Origin: Burkholderiaceae bacterium
GTDB lineage: Bacteria > Pseudomonadota > Gammaproteobacteria > Burkholderiales > Burkholderiaceae_C
Length of the DNA stretch: 64,000 nt
Assembly (NCBI GenBank): GCA_024235915.1
Contig: JACKLO010000017.1
Coordinates: 1-64,000 of the forward strand
Reading direction: 5' to 3'
Position 1 is the first letter of the stretch. Each line of letters begins with the position of its first letter. The notes under the pieces are model-generated. The model was not told where the DNA came from, made no database searches, and saw nothing but the letters and a program-made list of their open reading frames with translations. Shown in pieces: positions 43,016 to 51,205 of the stretch. A program made the translations under genes and the position numbers.

Positions 43016-44064
43016 GCGTGGGCCTGCGCCATCGCCTGGGGCTGGTCGTCGGCAAGTTCAGCCCGCTGCACCACGGGCACGAGTTTCTGATTGAGAGCGC
43101 CCTGGCGGCCTGCGAGCGGGTCGTCGCGTTGTCTTACTCCAAGCCCGAGATGCCGCGCTGCGATGCTGCCGCACGGCGGGTCTGGCTGCGCCATCGCTTC
43201 CCCGGCGTGCGCTCCGTCGTGCTTGATGACGCAGAGCTGGCAAGGCTGTGCCGTGTCCGAGGAGTGGAGCCCCGCGAGATACCGCTCAACGACGCGGCCG
43301 ACAATACGCAGCGTGCCTTCGTCGCCTGGCTCTGCCAGCGCGTGCTGCGGTGGCAGGTGGATGCGGTCTTCACCAGCGAAGCCTATGGAGACGGCTTCGC
43401 CGAGCACCTGAGCCAGGCGTTCCGCGACGCCGATCGCACGCACCGTGGCGTAGTGCATCGCTCGGTCGACCCGAGCCGCGCGACCTGCCCAGTGCGAGGC
43501 ACCGACGTGCGGGCAGACCCCGCCCGGTGGCGCGATAGGGTGGACCCATACGTCTACGCCGACATGGTCCAACGCGTCTGCATCCTCGGCGGCGAGTCCA
43601 GCGGCAAGACCACGCTGGCCAGCGCCTTGGCGCAAGCGCTGGGCGCCGCGCTGGTGCCCGAGTACGGTCGGACCTACTGGGAACAGATCCGGCGGGACCT
43701 GAGCCTCCGCGAGCTCGAGTTCGTGGCGCAAACCCAGGTGGCGCAGGAGATCGCAGCGGCCCAGGCCGCACCCCCGTGCGTGGTCTGCGACACCTCGCCC
43801 ATATCGACGCTGGTCTATGCGCTGCTTGACCACGGCGCGCCCTCGCGCTCGCTCGTCGCGCTGTCGCGCCGGCGCTATGACCTCACCGTACTCTGCATGC
43901 CCGACTTTCCATTTCAACAAGACGGCACCCGGCGAGATGCAGCCTGGCGCGCGGCCCAGCACGGCACGACGCTCGCGCTGCTGCGCCGCCACGGCCTGCC
44001 TTTCCTCGAAGTGTCTGGCAGCGTCGACACGCGGGTCGCGCAGGTTCTGGAGAAACTGACGTGA
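43012..44064 (+). CDS. nadR: NadR-like bifunctional NMN adenylyltransferase/ribosylnicotinamide kinase
   Basis: 350 residues. The N-terminal nucleotidyltransferase shows LVVGKFSPLHHGHEFLI (GxFxPxHxGH) and a VFTSEAYGDGFAEHL region; the C-terminal P-loop kinase shows ILGGESSGKTTLASALA followed by YGRTYWEQ and VVCDTSPISTLVY. The HTH of enterobacterial NadR is absent, consistent with regulation by NrtR. Converts imported nicotinamide riboside to NMN and NAD. Overlaps pnuC (ATGA) and the receptor gene (GTGA). Confidence 0.9.
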   Translation: MSVGLRHRLGLVVGKFSPLHHGHEFLIESALAACERVVALSYSKPEMPRCDAAARRVWLRHRFPGVRSVVLDDAELARLCRVRGVEPREIPLNDAADNTQRAFVAWLCQRVLRWQVDAVFTSEAYGDGFAEHLSQAFRDADRTHRGVVHRSVDPSRATCPVRGTDVRADPARWRDRVDPYVYADMVQRVCILGGESSGKTTLASALAQALGAALVPEYGRTYWEQIRRDLSLRELEFVAQTQVAQEIAAAQAAPPCVVCDTSPISTLVYALLDHGAPSRSLVALSRRRYDLTVLCMPDFPFQQDGTRRDAAWRAAQHGTTLALLRRHGLPFLEVSGSVDTRVAQVLEKLT

Positions 44065-46229
44065 AGCACTTCCGCAAGCCCGCAGCCCGGCGGCCGCGAC
44101 AGGGCCTGCTAGCCCTGGCCTGCCTGAGCGCCTTGTCTGCGCAGGCGCCATCGGCAATGGGCGCGACGAGCCAGGCTGACGCAGCCGCCGCTTCAACGCA
44201 GCGTGTGCTCGTCCAGGCAGATCGCCTGCCGGGCAGTCTGCTGACGCCGCGCGCGAACGGTCTTGAGCCGGGCAACAGCACGGTCTCGCTGCTGGAGTAC
44301 GGCGCCCAGCAACTGCACGAGCCCGGCAAGGCCTCACTGGCGGCCGTGCTGGCCACCGCGCCTTCGGTCGGCGAGAACTTCGCTGCAGTCGGCTACTACG
44401 AGAACTTCACGGTCCGCGGCTTCACGCTGGACATGGGCAGCGCGTTCCGCGTCAACGGCATGGCGGTACCTGGCGAATGGCAGTTTCCTCTCGAAGGCAC
44501 CGCGGCGCTGCAGGTCCTGGCCGGCGCCGCCGGCAGCCGGGGCGGGCTCGTGGGAGCGGGTGGCAGCCTCAACCAGATCACGCCCCGCGGGCAGCAGCCA
44601 CTGCGGGCCCGGATTGAGGCCGATGCACGGGGCGGTGCGCTGCTGGTGGCCGAGGCTGGGCAGGCCGGGTCGGCGGGGGCTTGGCGCGCGACGGCGTCGC
44701 AGGCGCGGTTGCGCCCTGGCATTGCCGGCGCCGATGGGCAGCGCAGCTTCGTCGGCCTCGCTTTCGATGTCACGCACCACGAAGGGCTGCGGCTCTACGT
44801 CGATGTCGCGCTACAACGCAGGGCGCAGCCGGTCGTGCCGGGCTTCCAGCTGCTGGGGGGCACCACGCCGCCGGATCTGCAGCGCGTGCATGAGGTGAAC
44901 CTGAACGCCCAGCCTTGGTCACGACCCTTTACCAACCAGAGCCGGCTGTCCATGCTGCGCGTGGAGGGCGACGGCCCCGGCGGCATGAAGTGGGAGGCCG
45001 CCCTGTCCAGCGCCCAGGCCCGGATCGACGACAACCTGGCCACGCCTTTCGGGTGCAACGAGCCACCTTTCGAGTTCTTCTGCGCCAACGGCGACTACGT
45101 GCTCTACGACTACCGTGCGCTGGAACGCCGCGCCAGCACGCACGCACGCGTGTCGGCGGTGCAGCCCTTCCGCGCGGCCAGCCTCGAGCATGAGTTGCAA
45201 GTCGGCGTCGAACGCATCGAGCGCCGGCTGCGGCAAGGCGGCTACTTCAACGTCACCAGCTACGACGCTGCCGGGCTGGCGCTCTCAGGCAACGTCTATC
45301 GGCCGGGTGAGGCCTTACCGCAGCCCTTGGCACCCGGCGTGGACCGCCCGCCGCTGGACAGTGCGCAGCAGGCGGTGTGGCTCGGGCATGCGGTGAGCGT
45401 GGGCCCGTGGACCTCGGTACTGGGCCTGCGCTGGACCGACATCGCAGCGCCGGCTGGCCTGCCCGGCGAACGACGCCTGCTGCCGCGCTGGGCACTGAGC
45501 TGGCAACCTGGGCCCGCATTCACGGCTTTCGCGAGCCTCGCTCAAGGGCTGGAGTTCGGTGCCGAGGCACCGGCCACCGCAGTCAATGCCGGCGAGGTCT
45601 TGGCACCCCGCGTCACCAAGCAGGTGGAGGTAGGCGGCAAGGGCAGGGTGGGCACGGCTTTCAGCTACAGCCTCACCGCCTTCCGCGCCCAGCGGCCCTG
45701 GGAGTTCATCGAGCCACTGGGTAGTTCCTGGGCAGGCAAGGGCGCCTGGGTGCAACGGGGGCAGCAAAGGCACACGGGCCTCGAGGCGGGCTTCCAGTGG
45801 GCCCCGGGGCCCGCCACGCAATTGGACGGGCGCTACACCTTCATCGACGCCACCGGCCGAGGCTCGGGTCTCGCCGCGCGGGACGGCCAGCAGCTGCAGA
45901 ACATCCCCCGATCGGCGCTGCACCTGCGGCTGGACCAACGCCTGCAGAGCTTGCCCAGCCTGCGCTACAGCGCCGCCTTGACGGCGCGTTCGTCGAAGGC
46001 AGCCACGGCAGATGGCGCGGTGCGGGTGGGCGGCCATGCGGTCATCGACCTCGGCCTGACCTGGCAGGTCTCTTCGTCGGGCACGCCCGTCAGCCTGGAC
46101 ATCGGCGTGCGCAATGCAGCCGACCGCCGCTACTGGCGCGATGCAGGGCAGGCCTACAGCGCTGACTTGCTGTTCCCGGGCGCGGCCCGGTCCTGGGCGG
46201 TCTCGTTGCAAGTCGGCGGCTTCGAATGA
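44061..46229 (+). CDS. TonB-dependent outer membrane receptor
   Basis: 722 residues, GTG start with GTGA overlap. Signal peptide (ALACLSALSAQAPSAMGA), plug domain (PSVGENFAAVGYYENFTVRG, QVLAGAAGSRGGLVGAGGSL) and a C-terminal barrel of repeated aromatic strands (YSADLLFPGAARSWAVSLQV). It shares the operon with pnuC and the NadR-like gene, so the likely substrate is a NAD precursor such as nicotinamide riboside or NMN; substrate identity is an inference from context. Confidence 0.88.
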   Translation: MKHFRKPAARRPRQGLLALACLSALSAQAPSAMGATSQADAAAASTQRVLVQADRLPGSLLTPRANGLEPGNSTVSLLEYGAQQLHEPGKASLAAVLATAPSVGENFAAVGYYENFTVRGFTLDMGSAFRVNGMAVPGEWQFPLEGTAALQVLAGAAGSRGGLVGAGGSLNQITPRGQQPLRARIEADARGGALLVAEAGQAGSAGAWRATASQARLRPGIAGADGQRSFVGLAFDVTHHEGLRLYVDVALQRRAQPVVPGFQLLGGTTPPDLQRVHEVNLNAQPWSRPFTNQSRLSMLRVEGDGPGGMKWEAALSSAQARIDDNLATPFGCNEPPFEFFCANGDYVLYDYRALERRASTHARVSAVQPFRAASLEHELQVGVERIERRLRQGGYFNVTSYDAAGLALSGNVYRPGEALPQPLAPGVDRPPLDSAQQAVWLGHAVSVGPWTSVLGLRWTDIAAPAGLPGERRLLPRWALSWQPGPAFTAFASLAQGLEFGAEAPATAVNAGEVLAPRVTKQVEVGGKGRVGTAFSYSLTAFRAQRPWEFIEPLGSSWAGKGAWVQRGQQRHTGLEAGFQWAPGPATQLDGRYTFIDATGRGSGLAARDGQQLQNIPRSALHLRLDQRLQSLPSLRYSAALTARSSKAATADGAVRVGGHAVIDLGLTWQVSSSGTPVSLDIGVRNAADRRYWRDAGQAYSADLLFPGAARSWAVSLQVGGFE

Positions 46230-46272
46230 CGCGCTTTCGGCACATCCAAGTCGTGTCCTTGGGAAGGAGCAG

Positions 46273-47298
46273 ATGAACACCACACACCCAAGCGCAGACT
46301 GGTTCAGCCGCATCACGGGTTTCGCGGAAGGCCCTTACGGGGCCACCCGGTCCCGCCTGCGGATCGACGAGGGCCAGCTGGTGTCGTCGCTGGGCACCGA
46401 GCGTTGGGGCGTTGGCACGCTGGAGCTGCCCTCGCTGGCCAGCCTGCGCAGCCGGTGTGCACCGGCAGTGGCCGGCCGCAGCACGGTGCAGGCCATCGCC
46501 GGCGACGTGCGCGCGCTGCACCGCGACCCCCGCTTCGCCGGGGCGCTGTTCCAGGTGGCCTCGCAATTCAACCTGCTGGAGATGGTGGGCCCCGATGTAA
46601 CGCCAGAGCATGGCGTCACGCGCTACAAGCACGACCGCACTCAAGGCCCGGCCTGCGCCATGGCCGCTGGCGCAGGCACGATCTACCGGAACTATCTGAT
46701 GCCGGTAGGCAGTGGGTCCGGGCAGACCCGCGACAGGCAGGTGGACACGGCCGCAGCACTGCAGCAGCGGCTCGCGGCCGAGATGCAGCTGCTGCCGCAG
46801 GCGTTATGGACGATGCGCAATGGCTACCTCTTGCCCAGCCGCGAATCTCTCGAGCGCATCGGCCGCCACCTGGCGGCAGCCACCGAGACCGGCCGCGACG
46901 TGCTGCGCAGCCAGCTCTGCATCGGCTGGCATCGCAGGGTGGAAGTGACCGACGGCGATGCACCGCGGCCCACCGTCAGCCAGGCCTACTGCTCTGCCGT
47001 GCCTGTCAGCTACAGCGGCCTGCACAAGGCACTCTGGCAACCCCTCGCACACTTGGTGCTCGAAGCGGCTTACGAGGCCACGCTGCTGGTAGCCTGCATC
47101 CAGCGCGCGGAAGAAGGCAACGCCAAGGTGCTGCTGACCCGCCTGGGCGGCGGCGCCTTCGGCAATGACGACGACTGGATCGACGCGGCGATCCGCCGCG
47201 CCTTGAGGCTCACCGAAGGCATGGGGCTGGAGGTCTGGCTGGTCTGCTACGGCGCGGTCGACGACAGGACCCGTGCGCTCGTCGCAGAGGTGGCCTGA
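46273..47298 (+). CDS. Macrodomain-like protein in NAD salvage operon
   Basis: 341 residues, AAGGAG upstream. The C-terminal segment VLLTRLGGGAFGNDDDWIDA followed by AIRRAL resembles the ADP-ribose-binding strand-loop-helix of macro domains (LGGGxFGN). An earlier conserved stretch, FQVASQFNLLEMVGP and GVTRYKHDRTQGPACAMAAG, is also typical of a broadly conserved hypothetical family that I know from bacteria and eukaryotes. Encoded 43 bases after the TonB receptor. Binding or processing of ADP-ribose, the NrtR effector, is a plausible role but inferred. Confidence 0.65.
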   Translation: MNTTHPSADWFSRITGFAEGPYGATRSRLRIDEGQLVSSLGTERWGVGTLELPSLASLRSRCAPAVAGRSTVQAIAGDVRALHRDPRFAGALFQVASQFNLLEMVGPDVTPEHGVTRYKHDRTQGPACAMAAGAGTIYRNYLMPVGSGSGQTRDRQVDTAAALQQRLAAEMQLLPQALWTMRNGYLLPSRESLERIGRHLAAATETGRDVLRSQLCIGWHRRVEVTDGDAPRPTVSQAYCSAVPVSYSGLHKALWQPLAHLVLEAAYEATLLVACIQRAEEGNAKVLLTRLGGGAFGNDDDWIDAAIRRALRLTEGMGLEVWLVCYGAVDDRTRALVAEVA

Positions 47299-47311
47299 GC
47301 GGCGGGTTGCC

Positions 47312-47881
47312 TCAGGACGGGGACGCAGGCCGGTAGGCCCGCAGGAAGGCTTCTTGTTCCGCGGTCTCGATGGCTCCGGGCCGGACGGCGCGCACGGCCG
47401 CAATGGCAGCTGCGGGCGCCATGCCCGTCTCAATGGCGAGCAGGGCCGCCACCGTGCCGGCACGGCCCAGGCCGCCCCGGCAGTGCACCAGAACGCCGCC
47501 ACCCTGCTGAACCAGAGCCAGCAGATCGCGGCGCAAGGCCGGCCACTGGCGCATGAACGACGCGTCGGGTGCATGCCCGTCGCAGATCGGCTGGTGGTAC
47601 CAGACCATCCCTGCGCTGCGGACCGCGGCGCCCAGATCGGCCACCTGGAGCGCGAGCAACTCCTCGGGCTCGATCAGCGTCAGCACGGCCACAGCGCCCC
47701 AGTCCTTGATGGCCCGTACATCGACCGACAGATCGCGGGCCCAGGGCGGGCCGGCCAGCAACGATCGCGCGTGCTTGCCGGGGCACAAGGTGAGACCGAC
47801 CCTGCCGCCTTGGTCGCCGAGCGCGAGGCTGGCAATCTTGAGTGGGTCGGTTGCGCTGGTTCGTGGGGCGGGTGCATTCAC
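47312..47881 (-). CDS. Dual-specificity/tyrosine phosphatase-like protein
   Basis: 189 residues from a GTG at 47881; the open frame extends to 47953. The signature loop VLVHCRGGLGRAGTVAALLA is the CX5R active site of cysteine-based phosphatases, with an upstream WYHQPICDGHAPD in the place of the general-acid Asp. The layout resembles the CDKN3-like family. It converges on the macrodomain-like gene with 13 bases between stops, so it is not in that operon. Substrate unknown. Confidence 0.82.
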   Translation of the reverse strand: MNAPAPRTSATDPLKIASLALGDQGGRVGLTLCPGKHARSLLAGPPWARDLSVDVRAIKDWGAVAVLTLIEPEELLALQVADLGAAVRSAGMVWYHQPICDGHAPDASFMRQWPALRRDLLALVQQGGGVLVHCRGGLGRAGTVAALLAIETGMAPAAAIAAVRAVRPGAIETAEQEAFLRAYRPASPS

Positions 47882-48073
47882 CCCGTCATCATGACGTTTC
47901 CAGCGTGACTGTGGCGCTGCTGAGCGCGGATGCGATGTACGAAGTGGCGCCACCGGAAAGATCGGTCATGCAGGCGCACGTCATGCCGTGGCGTGCAACT
48001 TTGGGTACTTCACTTGAAGGAAGGCTTGAGACTGACTCAGTTGAAGAAGATGGTGATGGCTGGGAGGCTCGCG

Positions 48074-51000
48074 CTAGATGTTTGCAGGTAGGTCCAAATG
48101 TGCAATGCAAGCCAGAAAGAGGCCAATCCTCCACGCATGCCCGTCAGGCTCTCCGCCAGAACTGCAAAGCTGCAGCCCCACCCATTTCCTGTACGCACGT
48201 GACTGATTGGCCTCGGTACCCGGTGGCGGAATGCGCTTCACGGACAAGCCCATTGCTCTTGGTACTCGGAACCAGCTCGGCAGTTTTGTGTCTTCGGCGT
48301 GCAGGCGTCGAACCGTCAGTCGAAGGCGGTTTGGCATCAGTCCGGCCAGGTCCAGGAGCTTGATGAACGTACGCGCGGCGACCTCGTCCTCGGGGCCACG
48401 AAACACCACGTCCAGCCGCCTTCGGTTGAACCGGCTCGGCACCAAGGCCAATGCGGCGCGCACGAGAGCTGGCGAGCGCTCCGCAACCGCTTCAAGCCCT
48501 TTCGTCAGCTCATCGAGCACCATGACGCTGGACTGTTGGAGTTGCATTTCGGGAGCTGGCACAGGCTTGAATGGGAGGTCACGCTCGGCTGCCATGGGCG
48601 CCTGCATGTTGAACGTGTGCGCCAAGCTTCTTGCAGAAGCCAACCACGACTCGACCTGGGTGCTGGTGGAGCCGCAGCGCCCAGCCACCGTCTCAACTCT
48701 TTTCCCGTGAGGCATGGTGATGTCCAGGCGGTTGAACGCCTGGAGCACGCGACTCACCTTCGCCAGGGACCCCTCGCCGCCGAAGCGGATCGACGGCGCC
48801 GAGATTTTCTTACGCCAGGGGTTGAGGCTATGGGCTGAGGCCGCGGTAGGTGGTACGCGCTGTGATCGGTAGCCCTCAACCACGCCATGGATGCCGCGGG
48901 TCATCCACTGGTAGACGGTCGTCCTACTTGCGCCAGTGAGTCCCTGCCAGACGCTAACCGGGATGGTCTCGGATGCCTTGAATATTGATGCTGCCAGGAA
49001 GAGATCGCCAATGTGGATGTAGTGTTCCAGGCTTGTTCCGGGCGTGCTGTGCCCGAGAACTCGGGCGACGATGTGCGTGTACGCGCGCGATGGGCCCGCA
49101 GCCATGCCACAGAGTTGTACGCGCAGACGCCTGGCACGGCGAACTTCCTCAAGAAGCCTCGGCATGCTGGTGAGCAGGGCCTCGATCTGCGGGTAGTCTG
49201 GCGCCCGAAGCTTCAGCCAAAGCCAGCTGGCGCATGAGTGGCGCAGGTGGTGGAGCACCAAGCGCGGCTCGCCAGTTACCGCATGGACTGCTTGCATCAC
49301 CCGGCGAACTGTTCCCTCCACGGAGATCACATCTCCCTCGGGGCCTTGCCTTGCGAGAAGCCGCCTCTGCTGCGATGCCTGCTGCGGGCCGATGGGCTTC
49401 ATGGCAATTCGGGCTGCACACCAGTGGCGTAGCCACGCCCTCTCGCGCACCGTCAGCAGTGGGTCTATGCGTATTGTTCTTGTGGAGTTTGGCGTCTTCA
49501 GGCTGTGGCCGGGGTATCGACGCACGTGCAAATAGATCCCGGCACGGTCGTGCACGTCACACAGCCGCAGGCCAAAAGCCTCACCGCGCCGCAAGCCGCA
49601 CCGAAAGGTCAAGAGGAGCACGATGCGACAGATGGCGGTTTCGGTCGGATCCGCACCAAGTTCGAGTTGCTTGTCCAGCCACTCAATTGCGGCGAAGTAC
49701 TCATCCACTGAGATGACGGTGGCATCCACTGGCATCAGAGCCCCGCCCTCGCCGAATGTCGCGCGTGGGTTCTCCAAGTGCTGCGCCTTGTGAGCTCGAA
49801 CCAAGTGTTCGTGGAAGAGTCGCAGGCCTCGCGCTATGCCTTCGACGGGCTCGTTGTGCTCGCACGCGTCGAGGATGGTGCGGTAGGCCTCGTCGAATTC
49901 ACCAACCGGCACTGTGCGTGGATCTGTCGTGCCGAAGTAGCTGAGAAGCCGCGGTGCCGCCAGCATGAAGGGCGCCATCAGTGCCGCGAGTCCGACCGAA
50001 ATGCCTGCATTTCGAGGCGGTACGGCCAGTGCGTTTGCCAGCCAGCTAAGGTAAACATGCCGATAGTCATCGGGCGCGGCGCCGGCCAAGTAGGTGTCGA
50101 CCCAGGCTCTCGCTGTGTCCAGATTGCACGAGGACAGTGCTTCGCAGACTTCGCTGAGCCACTCGTGCCCGGCGGTAACCGCCCCTAGCAACTCGGCCTC
50201 GGTGTCGGCAGTGCTCCTCTCCTCCATGGCTACGCCGCGGCCAGTGTTTGCCATCGCGCCAGGCTCACGCTCTGGTGGCCAGCCCTTGAGTCGTGTCCAG
50301 CAGCGCGCTGTCAGCTGGTGAGTTGCGAAGGTCCGGCGCATGGCATGCAGGTCGACGGGCGCGCAACGCGCCGCCCACCAGATGGTTGCCGACTGCAGCA
50401 GGTCGGTCATCTTGGCTGGCAGGAGGGAACGCTCCACTCCTGCCTTGGCAAGCAGATCCGCGACGATCTTGATCGTGTCCTTCATCGCGGGGAGCTCACC
50501 TGCGGCAGGGAAGCGGCTCAACAGGATCTCGCTGGCTGGATCGACCCACCACCGCTGCAAGTGATGACGACCAAGACCCTCGAAAACCATCATGAACTCA
50601 ATGAAGCCGTGCTCCTGGCCTCCAGTGCCCCTCAGCGAAAGCTGGCCACGGGCAAGCATCAGCCGCAGTTGGACGACTTTGGCGCGGTCGAGCAGTGCGC
50701 CATGAAGGATCGCGGACAGTACTGTCAGCGCCCAAAGCGTAGGAGAGTCGTCGGCAATGGGCTCAGACAGCAGGCTGTTCAGCGCCGTCTGCCACGCCTC
50801 GACCTTGGCAATGGCCAGTCCTGTCTCACTGGGGAAGGGGCTCGGAGGCGGACGCAGGATTGATGAGATCCACGTGGGCGCCAGCGCGATCTGCTGGTTT
50901 CGCAGGCGCTTGCCGACTCGGTGCAGCAGGTTCAGGTGTTGGGCTGCGGAAGTTAGCGTCAGCTCTTTGCCGGCGACCCGACCAATCAGAAGCGCTTCGA

Positions 51001-51205
51001 GCTGGCGTGCGCTTTGATCGTCAGCAGCACCAGTTGGCTTCTTTCCAGACAGCAAGGCTGCGTGTCTATTCGCTTGGCCTGCCAGCCATTGGCGGAGTTG
51101 CGGGATCGCGCTCTTGTCAGCGTCCACGCTGCGGCCAGATACGTCATTCCATGCCTCCGCTACAAGCCGCGACAATTGATCGCCTTGGGGTGCAGGCGCT
51201 GTCAC
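48074..51205 (-). CDS. Very large tyrosine recombinase-type integrase
   Basis: 1,043 residues from a GTG that overlaps the preceding stop (GTGA); the longer frame begins with TTG. Catalytic residues are visible: Arg in LLTFRCGLRRGEAFGLRL near 537, the HxxR box LVLHHLRHSCASWLW near 652, His in VARVLGHSTPGTSLEHYIHI with Tyr near 732. An N-terminal 500-residue region and a 300-residue C-terminal extension without known motifs make it two to three times the usual integrase size. Last gene of a three-gene module. Confidence 0.8.
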   Translation of the reverse strand: MTAPAPQGDQLSRLVAEAWNDVSGRSVDADKSAIPQLRQWLAGQANRHAALLSGKKPTGAADDQSARQLEALLIGRVAGKELTLTSAAQHLNLLHRVGKRLRNQQIALAPTWISSILRPPPSPFPSETGLAIAKVEAWQTALNSLLSEPIADDSPTLWALTVLSAILHGALLDRAKVVQLRLMLARGQLSLRGTGGQEHGFIEFMMVFEGLGRHHLQRWWVDPASEILLSRFPAAGELPAMKDTIKIVADLLAKAGVERSLLPAKMTDLLQSATIWWAARCAPVDLHAMRRTFATHQLTARCWTRLKGWPPEREPGAMANTGRGVAMEERSTADTEAELLGAVTAGHEWLSEVCEALSSCNLDTARAWVDTYLAGAAPDDYRHVYLSWLANALAVPPRNAGISVGLAALMAPFMLAAPRLLSYFGTTDPRTVPVGEFDEAYRTILDACEHNEPVEGIARGLRLFHEHLVRAHKAQHLENPRATFGEGGALMPVDATVISVDEYFAAIEWLDKQLELGADPTETAICRIVLLLTFRCGLRRGEAFGLRLCDVHDRAGIYLHVRRYPGHSLKTPNSTRTIRIDPLLTVRERAWLRHWCAARIAMKPIGPQQASQQRRLLARQGPEGDVISVEGTVRRVMQAVHAVTGEPRLVLHHLRHSCASWLWLKLRAPDYPQIEALLTSMPRLLEEVRRARRLRVQLCGMAAGPSRAYTHIVARVLGHSTPGTSLEHYIHIGDLFLAASIFKASETIPVSVWQGLTGASRTTVYQWMTRGIHGVVEGYRSQRVPPTAASAHSLNPWRKKISAPSIRFGGEGSLAKVSRVLQAFNRLDITMPHGKRVETVAGRCGSTSTQVESWLASARSLAHTFNMQAPMAAERDLPFKPVPAPEMQLQQSSVMVLDELTKGLEAVAERSPALVRAALALVPSRFNRRRLDVVFRGPEDEVAARTFIKLLDLAGLMPNRLRLTVRRLHAEDTKLPSWFRVPRAMGLSVKRIPPPGTEANQSRAYRKWVGLQLCSSGGEPDGHAWRIGLFLACIAHLDLPANI

